Shown: positions 43,470 through 52,965, counted from the stretch's first letter. The stretch is DNA of 64,000 bases from Xylophilus sp042867185 (GCA_042867185.1 JBHZQV010000002.1:260262-324261), one strand, 5' to 3'. Program-made: numbers and translations. Notes: generated by a model not told the origin, from the sequence alone.

Positions 43470-44557
43470 CCGACGACCTCCCGTCCCTCGAAGCCTCCTT
43501 ACCCGCCGTCGCACCGCTCGACGATGCCGCGCTGGCGGCCGCCCTGCAGCGCCGCATCGACCAGAAGACCAAGCCCCTCGGCGCCCTCGGCCGGCTGGAG
43601 GGCCTGGCGCTGCGGCTCGGCTGCATCCTGGGCAGCGAAACGCCGGCGCTGCAGCAGCCGCAGATGGTCGTCTGCGCGGCCGACCACGGGCTGGCCGCGC
43701 AAGGCGTCTCGGCGTTCCCGAGCGACGTGACCGGGCAGATGGTGCAGAACTTCGTCGCCGGCGGCGCGGCGGTGAGCGTGCTGGCCCGCCAGCACCGCAT
43801 CGCGCTGACGGTGGTGGACTGCGGCGTGCGCCAGCCGTGCGAACCGCTGCCTGCCATGTTGGAGGAGGGCGCCGCGCCGGTGCGGCTGCTCAGCCGCCGC
43901 GTCGGCCCCGGCACCGCCGACAGCAGCCTGGCCACCGCCATGTCGGACGCGCAGTGCGCCCAGGCGGTGCGCCACGGCATCGCGCTGGTGCAGGCCCTGC
44001 CCGGCAACGCGGTGCTGCTGGGCGAGATGGGCATCGGCAACACCTCGGCCGCGGCCCTGCTGCTGGCCCGCCTGGCCGGCCTGCCGGCTGCCGATTGCGC
44101 CGGTGCCGGCACCGGCCTGGACGCCGCCGGCATCGCCCGCAAGGCCGCCGTGCTGGAGCGGGTGCTGCAGCGCCATGCGGATGCCGCCCACCCGTTGCAG
44201 GCCCTGGCCGCCTTCGGCGGCTTCGAGATCGCGACGCTGGTCGGCGTGGTGCTGCAGGCCGCCGAAGAGCGCCGGGTGGTGCTGGTCGACGGCTTCATCA
44301 CCACCGCCGCGGTGCTGGTCGCGCAGAGGCTGCGGCCGAACCTGCTGCAGCGCTGCGTCTTCGCCCACCGCTCCGGCGAGCGCGCCCACGCCGCGATGCT
44401 GCAGCACCTGGGCGCCGAGCCGCTGCTGGACCTGGGCCTGCGCCTGGGCGAAGGATCGGGCGCGGCGCTGGCCTGGCCGCTGCTGCAGTCGGCCTGCGCA
44501 GTGCTGTCGGAAATGGCGAGCTTCGAGAGCGCGGGGGTGTCGGGCAAGAATGGTTGA
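43466..44557 (+). CDS. cobT: Nicotinate-nucleotide:dimethylbenzimidazole phosphoribosyltransferase
   Basis: Enzyme of 363 aa that makes alpha-ribazole 5'-phosphate for the lower ligand of cobalamin. Diagnostic blocks: QKTKPLGALGRLEGLALRLG, VVCAADHGLAAQGVSAFPSDVTGQMV, LLGEMGIGNTSAAALL and GFITTAAVLVAQRL, with the catalytic Glu expected in the C-terminal LDLGLRLGEGSGA. The length fits the family. It ends the cob run, converging on a LysR gene 47 nt away. This is CobT of the phosphoribosyltransferase type, not the chelatase subunit of the same name. Confidence 0.96.
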   Translation: MTDDLPSLEASLPAVAPLDDAALAAALQRRIDQKTKPLGALGRLEGLALRLGCILGSETPALQQPQMVVCAADHGLAAQGVSAFPSDVTGQMVQNFVAGGAAVSVLARQHRIALTVVDCGVRQPCEPLPAMLEEGAAPVRLLSRRVGPGTADSSLATAMSDAQCAQAVRHGIALVQALPGNAVLLGEMGIGNTSAAALLLARLAGLPAADCAGAGTGLDAAGIARKAAVLERVLQRHADAAHPLQALAAFGGFEIATLVGVVLQAAEERRVVLVDGFITTAAVLVAQRLRPNLLQRCVFAHRSGERAHAAMLQHLGAEPLLDLGLRLGEGSGAALAWPLLQSACAVLSEMASFESAGVSGKNG

Positions 44558-44604
44558 CGCGCGGGCCGACCGGCTGCGCGCGACCCGCATCGGCTGATCC
44601 GGCG

Positions 44605-45519
44605 TCAGCGGATGTGCAGCCGCGGCGTCAGGTGGTTCAGTGCGCTGTCGACCTTCGGCAGCAGCTGCTTGCTGCGCGGCCAGACGATGTGCAGGGGCAG
44701 GCCGTCCCGGTCGTGGCCGGGCAGGATCGGCACCAGCCGGCCGGCCTGGAGCGCCTCGTCGGCCAGCCACGTCGCCAGTTGCGCCACGCCCAGCCCGGCG
44801 ACTACCGCGTCGAGCAGTGCCTCTCCGTCTCCGACGACGATGCGGCTGTCGGCCACCCGGCGCTCGGTCGGTGCGGTGCCGGCGGAAATGAGCCAGGGGC
44901 TGGTGGCGCCGTCGGCGCGTCCGTAGCCGACCGCGTCGTGACCGGCCAGTTCGGCTACCGTGAGGGGAACGCCCCGCCGCGCCAAGTAGTCTGGCGATGC
45001 GCAGAAGACGAGGCGCTCGTGGCCGAGAAAACGGTGCCCCAGGCTGGCCGGCCAGACGTCGGCGCCGCCGATCCGCACCGCGAGGTCGATGCCTTCGTCC
45101 ACGATGTCCACGAATCGGTCGGTGAAGGAAAGATGCAGCTGCACCGCCGGGTGCTCGTCCGCGAAGGCCATCAGCGGCGCCATGGCCTTGCGCCGGCCGA
45201 AGGTGGCGGGAAGGTCGATGCGCAGCCGGCCCGATGGCGCGGTGCTGCCGGCCGACAGCACCCGCTCGGCCGATGCGATGTCCTCCAGCACACGGGTGCA
45301 GACGCGGTGGAAGGCGGTGCCCGCGTCGGTCAACCGCAGCGTGCGCGTCGTTCGTTCGAACAGCCGGGTGTTGAGACGCGCCTCCAGGCGGGCAATGGAC
45401 TTGCCGACGGCCGAGCCGGTGAGGTGCAGCCTCTCCGCAGCCGCGGCGAAGCTGCCGGCCGCCGCCGCCGCCACGAACACGTCTATGCCCTTGAGTCGTT
45501 CCGTGCTATGCATCGTCAT
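44605..45519 (-). CDS. LysR-family regulator, divergent to an MFS exporter
   Basis: Regulator of 304 aa with an N-terminal winged HTH (FVAAAAAGSFAAAAERLHLTGSAVGKSIARLEARLN, about residues 14-50) and an effector domain of the CrgA/DsdC-like group (GRLRIDLPATFGRRKAMAPLM, DLAVRIGGADVWPASLGHR). Such divergent LysR/MFS pairs usually control the exporter in response to its substrate. The ATG at 45519 is used; a second ATG lies two codons downstream at 45513. The intergenic region is AT-rich and contains inverted repeats. Confidence 0.92.
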   Translation of the reverse strand: MTMHSTERLKGIDVFVAAAAAGSFAAAAERLHLTGSAVGKSIARLEARLNTRLFERTTRTLRLTDAGTAFHRVCTRVLEDIASAERVLSAGSTAPSGRLRIDLPATFGRRKAMAPLMAFADEHPAVQLHLSFTDRFVDIVDEGIDLAVRIGGADVWPASLGHRFLGHERLVFCASPDYLARRGVPLTVAELAGHDAVGYGRADGATSPWLISAGTAPTERRVADSRIVVGDGEALLDAVVAGLGVAQLATWLADEALQAGRLVPILPGHDRDGLPLHIVWPRSKQLLPKVDSALNHLTPRLHIR

Positions 45520-45541
45520 CTTCTATTCAGGAATCTGTTTC

Positions 45542-45559
45542 CATTTAATCAGGAAAATG
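45542..45559. promoter_or_regulatory. Candidate LysR operator between LysR and MFS genes
   Basis: In the unusually AT-rich 100-bp divergent region, CATTT-N8-AAATG forms an inverted repeat, nested with TTTCC...GGAAA (45538-45556). This is the most likely regulator-binding and promoter region for both genes. Confidence 0.4.
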
Positions 45560-45619
45560 AATCCGACAGCGGCGTCAAAGGATTGAATAAGCTGGTCGGT
45601 CGTTCAAGAAAGCAGATCC

Positions 45620-46906
45620 ATGTCCACCACCACTACCCCGCCCGAGGTTTCCGCCGCCGGTACCCCCGGCGCGCAGGCGAGCCCGTCGTCGATCCTCGTT
45701 TTGGCCATCGCCGCGTTCGTCATCGTCACCACCGAATTCCTGATGGTGGGGTTGTTGCCGGCCCTCGCGCGCGACCTGGGTGTCTCGGTGGCGGCGGCGG
45801 GCCAGCTGGTCACGCTGTTCGCGGTCGTCGTGATGCTGTGCGGTCCCGCGCTGACCGCCTGGCTGGCGCATATCGAGCGCAAGCGCCTGTTCCTGGCGGT
45901 GCTGGTGCTGTTCGCGGTGTCGAACGCGCTGGCGGCCGTGTCGCCGAACCTCTGGACCCTGGCCATCGCCCGTGTCGTGCCGGCCCTGGCCTTGCCGGTC
46001 TTCTGGGGCACCGCGAGCGAGACGGCCGCGCAGCTCGCCGGGCCGCAGCGTGCGGGGCGGGCGGTGTCGATGGTCTATTTGGGCATCTCGGGCGCCATGC
46101 TGTTCGGCATCCCGCTCGGCACCCTGGCCGGCGACGCGATCGGCTGGCGTGCCGCCTTCTGGATCCTGGCCGGGCTGTCCCTGCTGGTGGCGGTGCTGCT
46201 GCAGATCGCCATGCCCACGATGACCGCCGGCCGCCGTGTGGCGTTCTCGGAGCAGGCGCGCATCTTGAAGAATCCGGTCTTCGTCGCCAACGTCGTCCTG
46301 TCGGTGGCGGTGTTCACCGCGATGTTCACCGGCTATACCTATCTGGCCGAACTGCTGGAGCAGGTCGCGCAGGTGCCGCCGTCCCATGTCGGCTGGTGGC
46401 TGATGGGCTTCGGCGCGGTCGGTCTGGTCGGCAACTGGCTGGGCGGGCTGTGGGTCGACCGTAAACCGCTGGCCACCACGGCGGCCTTCAGCGCGCTGCT
46501 GGCGGCGGGCATGGTGGCGACCGTGCTGTTCGCGCAGGTGCCCATCGGCCTGGTGATCGCGCTCGCGGTGTGGGGTGTGGCCAATACCGCGCTCTACCCG
46601 GTCTGCCAGCTGCGGGTCATGAAATCCGCGCCCGACGCGCAGGCGCTCGCCGGGACGATCAACGTGTCCGCGGCCAACGGCGGCATCGCGCTGGGCGCGA
46701 TCCTGGGCGGTGCGAGCGTTTCCGCATGGGGCGTGGGAAGCGTCGGCTTCGTCGGCGCCGCTGTCGCGGTGCTCGCGGCCGTCGCGTCGCTCTTCGTGGC
46801 GCGGCTCGTGCGCGCCCATCGCATGCCGGCGGGCAAGCCGGCAGCCCTTCCTTCCGATCCACCTGATCCACCGACGACGAGGCAAACATGCGGCGGCCGG
46901 GCCTGA
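45620..46906 (+). CDS. MFS transporter, DHA1 (AraJ/NepI-like) family
   Basis: Inner-membrane transporter of 428 aa with twelve predicted helices, probably a proton-driven efflux carrier. VTTEFLMVGLLPALARDLGVSVAAAGQLVTLFAVVVM is the N-terminal DHA1 block, AHIERKRLFLAVLVLFAVSNAL motif A-like, and RAGRAVSMVYLGISGAMLFGIPLGTLAG the DHA1 motif C region. The substrate is unknown. Its last 19 bases overlap the EthD-like gene, so the two are probably co-transcribed under the divergent LysR protein. Confidence 0.9.
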   Translation: MSTTTTPPEVSAAGTPGAQASPSSILVLAIAAFVIVTTEFLMVGLLPALARDLGVSVAAAGQLVTLFAVVVMLCGPALTAWLAHIERKRLFLAVLVLFAVSNALAAVSPNLWTLAIARVVPALALPVFWGTASETAAQLAGPQRAGRAVSMVYLGISGAMLFGIPLGTLAGDAIGWRAAFWILAGLSLLVAVLLQIAMPTMTAGRRVAFSEQARILKNPVFVANVVLSVAVFTAMFTGYTYLAELLEQVAQVPPSHVGWWLMGFGAVGLVGNWLGGLWVDRKPLATTAAFSALLAAGMVATVLFAQVPIGLVIALAVWGVANTALYPVCQLRVMKSAPDAQALAGTINVSAANGGIALGAILGGASVSAWGVGSVGFVGAAVAVLAAVASLFVARLVRAHRMPAGKPAALPSDPPDPPTTRQTCGGRA

Positions 46907-47238
46907 CGCGCGAGGATTTCCAACGCCGCCTGCTCGGCGAACACGCGGCCCTGGTGATGGCGCAGTCGGCCACGCACGAGTTCGTGCGCCGCTACGTCCA
47001 GCTGCACACCATCGGCTCGACCCAGGAAGACCCGGAAGGCTCGAAGATCGACGCGGTGTCTGTCCTGGCGTCCGGATGCGTCAACGATGTCGAGGACTAC
47101 CCGGTGAGCGAGGACCACCGCGCGATCGAGGCGTCCGAAAACGCGCTGGCGGGCGTTGGATCGGAGTGGTGGACCGCCGTCAACGACAGCGTCATCAACC
47201 GGCTGCTACCCGAGCGGGCGACGTCCCTGCGGCCGTGA
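46888..47238 (+). CDS. EthD-domain-like small protein
   Basis: Protein of 116 aa of probable dimeric alpha/beta-barrel (ferredoxin-like) fold. The start LTREDFQRRLLGEHAALV is like the EthD pattern in which a fixed His follows a charged helix. FVRRYVQLHTI parallels the second conserved block, and DHRAIEASENAL lies near the expected ligand pocket. EthD proteins assist quinone, ether or polyketide conversions; no specific reaction can be named. The ATG at 46888 is preceded by GAGG and overlaps the MFS gene. Confidence 0.7.
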   Translation: MRRPGLTREDFQRRLLGEHAALVMAQSATHEFVRRYVQLHTIGSTQEDPEGSKIDAVSVLASGCVNDVEDYPVSEDHRAIEASENALAGVGSEWWTAVNDSVINRLLPERATSLRP

Positions 47239-47291
47239 GGGCACGGTAGCGCCGATGCTCGGTGCCGCCCGGCCGGCCGGCGATGGTCCCG

Positions 47292-48689
47292 CTACCCCAG
47301 CGGCGGCAGCAAATTCAGCAGCATCACCATCGCCAGCCCCACCACCGACACGATCGACTGCACCACTGAAATGGTTTTCGTCGCCTCGCCCATCGACATG
47401 CCGAACGACTCCTTGACCAGCCAGAAGCCGGCATGGTTGGCATAGTTGAAGAACAGCGATCCGCAGCCGATCGACAATGCCAGCAGCGGCGCGTTCACCG
47501 ATGCGGCGCCGGCGCCGGCCAGCGGCGCCAGCAGGCCCGCCGCGCCGACGATGCCGACGGTGGCCGAGCCGGTCGAGACCGACAGCAGCATCGAGATCAG
47601 CCAGCCCAGCAGCAGCGGCGACAGGGCCAGCTGGTGGCTCATGTGGACGATGGCGTCGCCCACGTGGGCATCGGTCAGCACCTGCTGGAAGGCGCCGCCG
47701 CCGGCGATGATCAGCAGCACGTTGGCGATCGGCTTGACGCTGTCGCCGAGTGCCTTGCGCACCGCTTCGGGCCGGCCGGGGCGCAGCACCAGCACCGCGA
47801 AGACGACACCGATCAGCATCGCGACGATCGGGTTGCCGACGAAGCCGGCCACCTTCAGCAGGGCGGACCCTTTGTCGAGCACCACCTCGCCCAGCGCGTG
47901 CAACAGCATCAGCAGCGCGGGCGCAAGGGCGGTCAGCACGCCCAGGCCGATACCGGGGGGCGGCGATTTGTGCGCCGCGGCCGCACCGGTGCCGACGGCG
48001 TCGGGCGCGTACTGTGCGATCAGCGCGTCGTCGGGCCGTACCGTCAGCCGCGGGGCGATGAAGTTGCCGTATACCGGCCCGGCCAGCACGATGGCCGGGA
48101 TGGCGGCGACGAAGCCGTAGAGCATCGTCGCGCCGACGCTGGTCTTCAGCGTGGCGATGGCGGTCAGCGGGCCGGGGTGGGGCGGCACCATGCCGTGCAT
48201 CGCGGCCAACGCGGCGATCACCGGCACGCCGACATACACGTAGGCCGAGCCGCTGCCCTTCTGCTCGGCCTCCAGCTTGCGCGCCACGCCGAAGACCAGC
48301 GGCAGCAGCACCACCAGGCCCACCTCGAAGAACATCGGGATGCCGATGACGAAGGCGACACCGGTCATCGCCCAGGGCAGCGCCCGGCGCGACGCGCGGC
48401 CGAGGATGGCGTTGGCCACGCTGTCGGTGACGCCCGAATCGGCCAGCAGCTTGCCCAGCATCGCGCCCAGCGCCACCACCAGCCCGACCGCCCCCAGCGT
48501 CTTGCCCGCGCCGCCGGAGACGGCCTGCACCACCTTCTCCAGCGGCATGCCGGTGAAGAGGCCGGTCGCCACCGACACGATCAGCAGCGCGAGCAACGGA
48601 TGCAGCTTGGGGCGGGACACGATGAGCGCGACCAGCGCCAGCACGCTGACCAGCGCGGTCACCAGCAGTTGTATGTCTTGGGAATTCAT
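47292..48689 (-). CDS. GntP-family gluconate/organic acid:H+ symporter
   Basis: Inner-membrane permease of 465 aa with about twelve to fourteen helices. The N-terminus HPLLALLIVSVATGLFTGMPLEKVVQAVSGGAGKTLGAVGLVVALGAMLGKLL and the conserved blocks GIPMFFEVGLVVLLPL, VPPHPGPLTAI and SATVGIVGAAGLLAPL are GntP family hallmarks. Substrates in the family are gluconate, idonate, glycerate or 3-hydroxybutyrate. No sugar-acid catabolic genes are adjacent, so the substrate is open. The ATG at 48689 gives the standard length. Confidence 0.93.
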   Translation of the reverse strand: MNSQDIQLLVTALVSVLALVALIVSRPKLHPLLALLIVSVATGLFTGMPLEKVVQAVSGGAGKTLGAVGLVVALGAMLGKLLADSGVTDSVANAILGRASRRALPWAMTGVAFVIGIPMFFEVGLVVLLPLVFGVARKLEAEQKGSGSAYVYVGVPVIAALAAMHGMVPPHPGPLTAIATLKTSVGATMLYGFVAAIPAIVLAGPVYGNFIAPRLTVRPDDALIAQYAPDAVGTGAAAAHKSPPPGIGLGVLTALAPALLMLLHALGEVVLDKGSALLKVAGFVGNPIVAMLIGVVFAVLVLRPGRPEAVRKALGDSVKPIANVLLIIAGGGAFQQVLTDAHVGDAIVHMSHQLALSPLLLGWLISMLLSVSTGSATVGIVGAAGLLAPLAGAGAASVNAPLLALSIGCGSLFFNYANHAGFWLVKESFGMSMGEATKTISVVQSIVSVVGLAMVMLLNLLPPLG

Positions 48690-48775
48690 GGGCGGCGCAG
48701 TCGTGGCAGGGAGGGCGATGCTATTGGAATTCGGGCGAGGGCGTCGGGTGGGTGCCCGCGGTGCCTGCGGCCGCG

Positions 48776-49954
48776 TCACGCCTCGGACTCGACCCGGTCG
48801 CGGCCCAGCGCCTTGGCGCGGTAGAGCGCGGTGTCGGCGCGCAGCAGCATCGCATCGACCGAATCGGGCCCCTCGCGCAGCGCGCTCACGCCGATGCTCA
48901 CGGTGCGCCAGGGCAGGGTGCCGCGCGGCTCGGCCGGCGCGGCGGCGGCGGTGCGCATCCGCTCTGCGAGCGCCAGCGCGGCGGGCAGGTCGATACCGGA
49001 CAGCAGCACGACGAACTCCTCGCCGCCGTGCCGGCCCAGGTACTGGCCGGGCCGCAGCACCTGCTCCAGTCGGCGCACCATCCGCTGCAGCACCTGGTCG
49101 CCGACGTGGTGGCCGTGCGCGTCGTTGAGGCTCTTGAAATGGTCGATGTCGAGCATCATCAGCGCCAGCGGGCGCTGCGGCCCGGGGTTGCCGGCACCGG
49201 CACCGGCCCGGCTGTGCTCCAGTTCGGCGGTGCAGGCGGCCAGCATCGCACGGCGGTTGAGCACGCCGGTGAGCGGATCGTGCGTGGCCATCCATTCGAA
49301 TTCGGTGCGCACCCGGTCGGTGGCCATCAGGATCGCGCCCAGGGTGAGCATCATCGCGGTGAGCGCGAAGACGGCGATGTAGGCCGACTGCACAGGCGAG
49401 TTGTCCATCAGGCCGCCGCCCGCGGCACCGGTGAAGACCGTGACCAGCCGGGCGATGAGCGCCAGCGACTGCATCAGCAGCACCGCGGCCATGAAGCGCA
49501 GCGCGAAGCTCGGCTTCTTGCGCAGCTGGCGCAGGTACAGCGCGGCGTGCGACATGAAGAGGGCCGAGGCGCACAGGGTGAAGCAGGCGAGCCGCACCGC
49601 GTAGCTGGGCTGCACCAGGGTGAACCAGGCCAGCAGCACGCCCAGCGCGGCCATCAGCGTCACCCAGCCGCGCAGCACCGGCGGCTCGTCGAAAAAGCGC
49701 AGGCTGCCGGTGTAGTACAGCACGCAGCCGCCGAACAGCACCAGGTTGGCGGCCAGAACGCTCACGATGTCGGGCACCACGCCGCGCAGGCCGAACATCA
49801 GGGTGCTGGCGAAGCACAGCACCGGCGCGACCGTCCATTCGCTCAGGCCGCCGATCGTCTGCGGATAGCTGCGGCGCATGCCGAACAGCACCACCGCCAT
49901 CAGCACTCCCATGAAGCCGGCGAAGAAGATGACGGAGCGCGGATCGAGCAGCAT
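48776..49954 (-). CDS. Membrane-bound GGDEF diguanylate cyclase
   Basis: Protein of 392 aa. Six to seven N-terminal helices (about residues 8-205) are followed by a GGDEF domain (about 225-390) with the active site GGEEF, so c-di-GMP synthesis is likely. The position of the inhibitory RxxD site holds RPGQ, so product inhibition may be lost. The ATG at 49954 (MLLDPRSVIFFAGFMG) is chosen. The frame stays open to 50095, but that extra sequence is Arg/Pro-rich and overlaps nth. It follows nth in the same direction with a 49-nt gap. Confidence 0.9.
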   Translation of the reverse strand: MLLDPRSVIFFAGFMGVLMAVVLFGMRRSYPQTIGGLSEWTVAPVLCFASTLMFGLRGVVPDIVSVLAANLVLFGGCVLYYTGSLRFFDEPPVLRGWVTLMAALGVLLAWFTLVQPSYAVRLACFTLCASALFMSHAALYLRQLRKKPSFALRFMAAVLLMQSLALIARLVTVFTGAAGGGLMDNSPVQSAYIAVFALTAMMLTLGAILMATDRVRTEFEWMATHDPLTGVLNRRAMLAACTAELEHSRAGAGAGNPGPQRPLALMMLDIDHFKSLNDAHGHHVGDQVLQRMVRRLEQVLRPGQYLGRHGGEEFVVLLSGIDLPAALALAERMRTAAAAPAEPRGTLPWRTVSIGVSALREGPDSVDAMLLRADTALYRAKALGRDRVESEA

Positions 49955-50003
49955 GGGATGGTGGGGGCGCCGGTGGATGAAGGGTGGGGATGCGCGGGCC
50001 GCC

Positions 50004-50648
50004 TCAGGCCTCGGGCGCCGGCGTCTTGGGCTTGTAGTCGCAGTATGCCGCCACGCTGCAGCGCCAGCACTGCGGCGTGCGGGCGAGGCAGACATAGCGG
50101 CCGTGCAGGATCAGCCAGTGGTGCGCATGCACCATGAAGCGTGCCGGCACCCGCTTCAACAGTTTCAGCTCCACCGCCAGCGGCGTCTTGCCCGGCGCCA
50201 GCCCGGTGCGGTTGGAGACGCGGAAGATGTGGGTATCGACCGCCATCGTCGCCTCGCCGAAGGCCACGTTCAGCACCACGTTGGCGGTCTTGCGGCCGAC
50301 GCCCGGCAGTGCCTCCAGTGCCTCGCGGGTGCGGGGTACCTCGCCGCCGTGCTGCTCGACCAGCATCCGGCAGGTGGCCAGCAGGTTCTTCGCCTTGGTG
50401 CGGTAGAGGCCGATGGTCCGGATGTAGCCCTCCAGCGCGTCCAGCCCCAGGTCGAGCATCGCCTGCGGCGTGTTGGCGACCGGGTAGAGCCGGCGGGTGG
50501 CCTTGTTGACGCTCACGTCGGTCGCCTGCGCGCTGAGCAGCACCGCGGCCAGCAGCTCGAAAGGGCTGGCGTACTCCAGCTCGGTCTCGGGCGTGGGGTT
50601 GGCGGCTTCCAGGGTGGCGAAGAAGGGCTCGATCTGCGCGATCTTCAT
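50004..50648 (-). CDS. nth: Endonuclease III
   Basis: Base-excision repair glycosylase/AP lyase of 214 aa that removes oxidised pyrimidines. The helix-hairpin-helix LPGVGRKTANVVLN carries the catalytic lysine (K in GRKTA), the catalytic Asp is in VDTHIFRVSNR, and the C-terminal CxxxxxxCxxCxxxxxC 4Fe-4S cluster is visible (CLARTPQCWRCSVAAYC). The ATG at 50648 gives the normal length. It is divergent from the S9 peptidase gene. Confidence 0.97.
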   Translation of the reverse strand: MKIAQIEPFFATLEAANPTPETELEYASPFELLAAVLLSAQATDVSVNKATRRLYPVANTPQAMLDLGLDALEGYIRTIGLYRTKAKNLLATCRMLVEQHGGEVPRTREALEALPGVGRKTANVVLNVAFGEATMAVDTHIFRVSNRTGLAPGKTPLAVELKLLKRVPARFMVHAHHWLILHGRYVCLARTPQCWRCSVAAYCDYKPKTPAPEA

Positions 50649-50814
50649 GGCGATGCGTTCGGGGGAAATCGGGGTGGAGTCCCCATTGTCCCGCAGGGCG
50701 CGGCCCGGCGGGTGCCCGGGACGATACCCGCCGGCACGTCGGCCCATCGCCGGTCGTGATGAAATCCCCGATGCGCCGCAGCCGCGCCCGCCCGTATCCC
50801 GACCGAAGGAAGCC

Positions 50815-52944
50815 ATGACCGACACCACCGCGCCCACCACCGCCCTCGCCGCCACCACTGCGGAGCCGGCGGACCCGTACCTCTGGCTGGAGGAGGTGGA
50901 CGGCGCGCGGGCGATGGCCTGGGTGCGGCAGCGCAATGCGCTGTCGGAGGCCGAGCTGACCTCGCGCCCCGAATACGCGCCCACCCGCGCCCGGCTGCTC
51001 GCGATCCTGGAGGCGAAGGACCGCATCCCGGGCGTCGTGCGCCGGGGCGACTGGTTCTACAACCTGTGGCAGGACGAGCAGCACCGCCGCGGGCTGTGGC
51101 GCCGCACCAGTTTGGCCGAGTACCGCCAGGCAGAGCCGGCCTGGCAGGTGCTGCTCGACCTGGACGCGCTGGCCCGCGCCGAGAACGAGAACTGGGTCTG
51201 GGGCGGCGCCAGCCTGCTCGGCCCCGACTACCGGCGCGGCCTGGTGTCGCTCTCGCGCGGCGGCGCCGACGCGACGGTGGTGCGCGAGTTCGACGTCGAC
51301 ACGCTGCAGTTCGTCGCGGGCGGATTCGCGCTGCCCGAGGCCAAGTCCGACGTCGAATGGATCGACGCCGACACGGTGTATGTCAGTACCGATTTCGGGC
51401 CGGGCTCGCTCACCGAGTCGGGCTATCCGCGCACCATCAGGCGATGGCGCCGCGGCACGCCGCTGGCGCAGGCGCAGACGGTGTTCGAAGGCGCGGTGAC
51501 CGACGTGGGCGTGGGCGTGGGCGTAGACCGCACGCCGGGCTACGAGCGCACCGTGTTCAGCCGCATGCTCGATTTCTACCGGCAGGAGGTCTGGCTGGCC
51601 GAAGGTCCGGCCGCAGCCGTCGCCGAACCGCGCAAGATGGACGTGCCCGAAGACGCGATGGTCGATTTCCTGCGCGACACGCTGCTGCTGGAACTGCGCA
51701 GCCCGCTGGAACTGGGCGGCCGCACCTTGCCCGCCGGCTCCTTGCTGGTCGCCGATGCGAACGACTGGCTGCGCGGCCAACAGGCGGCCACGCCGCTCTT
51801 CACCCCCACCGCCAGCCGGTCGCTGGCCGGCTACACCGCCACCCGCGACCACCTGCTGCTGCAGGTGATGGACAACGTCGCCTCCCGGGTCGAGGCGTGG
51901 CACCGCCCGGGCGGCACCGGCGACTTCGTCGGCCGCGCCGTCGATGCGCCGTTCCCCGGCCAGCTGGGCGTGACCGGGCTGCACGACCCGCTGTTGGCCG
52001 ACGACCCGCTGGCCGAGCACTACCTGCTGTCGTACACCGACTTCACCACGCCCGGATCGCTCTACCTGGCCACCACCGCGGACGACCGGCGCACCCTGCT
52101 GAAGGCCGGTCCGGCGCGCTTCGACGCCGACGGCATGCGGGCCGAGCAGTGCTTCGCCACCTCGGCCGACGGCACCCGGGTGCCGTACTTCGTGCTGTGG
52201 CCGCGCGGCGCAAAGGCCGACGGCCGCAACCCGACGCTGCTCTACGGCTACGGCGGCTTCGAGCAGCCGCTGACGCCCTGGTACGCCGCCAGCTACGGCA
52301 GCGCCTGGTGCGCGCAGGGCGGCGTGTTCGTCGTCGCCAACCTGCGCGGCGGCGGCGAGTTCGGGCCCGACTGGCACCAGGCCGCCCTGCGCGAGAACAA
52401 GCAGCGCAGCTACGACGACCTGATCGCGATCGCCGAAGACCTGATCGCCCGCGGCATCACCCGGCCCGCTCACCTGGGCATCCAGGGCGGCAGCAACGGC
52501 GGCCTGCTGGTGGGCGCGGTAATGGTGCAGCGGCCGGAGCTGTTCAACGCCGTCGTGTGCCAGGTGCCGCTGCTCGACATGCGCCGCTACCACACGCTGC
52601 TGGCCGGCGCCTCGTGGATGGCCGAGTACGGCGACCCGGACGACCCGGCCGACTGGGCCTTCCTCTCGCAGTACAGCCCCTACCACCGGGTGCGGGCCGG
52701 CGTGCGCTATCCACGGGTGCTGTTCACCACCTCCACCCGCGACGACCGGGTGCACCCCGGCCATGCCCGCAAGATGGCCGCCCGCATGCTGGAGCAGGGC
52801 CACGACCTGCTCTACTACGAGAACACCGAAGGCGGCCACGGCGGCGCCGCCGACAATGCCCAGCGGGCGCACCTGCTGGCGCTGGAATTCGCGTACCTGT
52901 GGCAGCAGCTGGGGCCGGCAGCGGCAGGGGACGCAGCGGGGTAG
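50815..52944 (+). CDS. S9-family prolyl oligopeptidase-like serine peptidase
   Basis: Peptidase of 709 aa without a signal peptide. It has an N-terminal beta-propeller (about 20-430) and a C-terminal alpha/beta-hydrolase domain (about 430-709). The catalytic serine is in GGSNGG (IQGGSNGGLLVGA), the Asp in STRDDRVHPGHA and the His in EGGHGG. YGYGGFEQPLTP and VVANLRGGGEFGPDWHQAA are conserved S9A blocks forming the oxyanion site. It is likely to cleave short proline-containing peptides. The ATG at 50815 lies eight bases after AAGGAA. Confidence 0.94.
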   Translation: MTDTTAPTTALAATTAEPADPYLWLEEVDGARAMAWVRQRNALSEAELTSRPEYAPTRARLLAILEAKDRIPGVVRRGDWFYNLWQDEQHRRGLWRRTSLAEYRQAEPAWQVLLDLDALARAENENWVWGGASLLGPDYRRGLVSLSRGGADATVVREFDVDTLQFVAGGFALPEAKSDVEWIDADTVYVSTDFGPGSLTESGYPRTIRRWRRGTPLAQAQTVFEGAVTDVGVGVGVDRTPGYERTVFSRMLDFYRQEVWLAEGPAAAVAEPRKMDVPEDAMVDFLRDTLLLELRSPLELGGRTLPAGSLLVADANDWLRGQQAATPLFTPTASRSLAGYTATRDHLLLQVMDNVASRVEAWHRPGGTGDFVGRAVDAPFPGQLGVTGLHDPLLADDPLAEHYLLSYTDFTTPGSLYLATTADDRRTLLKAGPARFDADGMRAEQCFATSADGTRVPYFVLWPRGAKADGRNPTLLYGYGGFEQPLTPWYAASYGSAWCAQGGVFVVANLRGGGEFGPDWHQAALRENKQRSYDDLIAIAEDLIARGITRPAHLGIQGGSNGGLLVGAVMVQRPELFNAVVCQVPLLDMRRYHTLLAGASWMAEYGDPDDPADWAFLSQYSPYHRVRAGVRYPRVLFTTSTRDDRVHPGHARKMAARMLEQGHDLLYYENTEGGHGGAADNAQRAHLLALEFAYLWQQLGPAAAGDAAG

Positions 52945-52965
52945 GCGGCAGCACGCAGGCGGGCG

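Noticed and set aside
43466..44557. cobT as the AAA partner of CobN
   Set aside because: The sequence is the nicotinate-nucleotide:DMB phosphoribosyltransferase; the chelatase subunit shares only the name.
49955..50095. N-terminal extension of the GGDEF protein at 48776
   Set aside because: Pro/Arg-rich, overlaps the end of nth, and the ATG at 49954 opens directly into a membrane helix.
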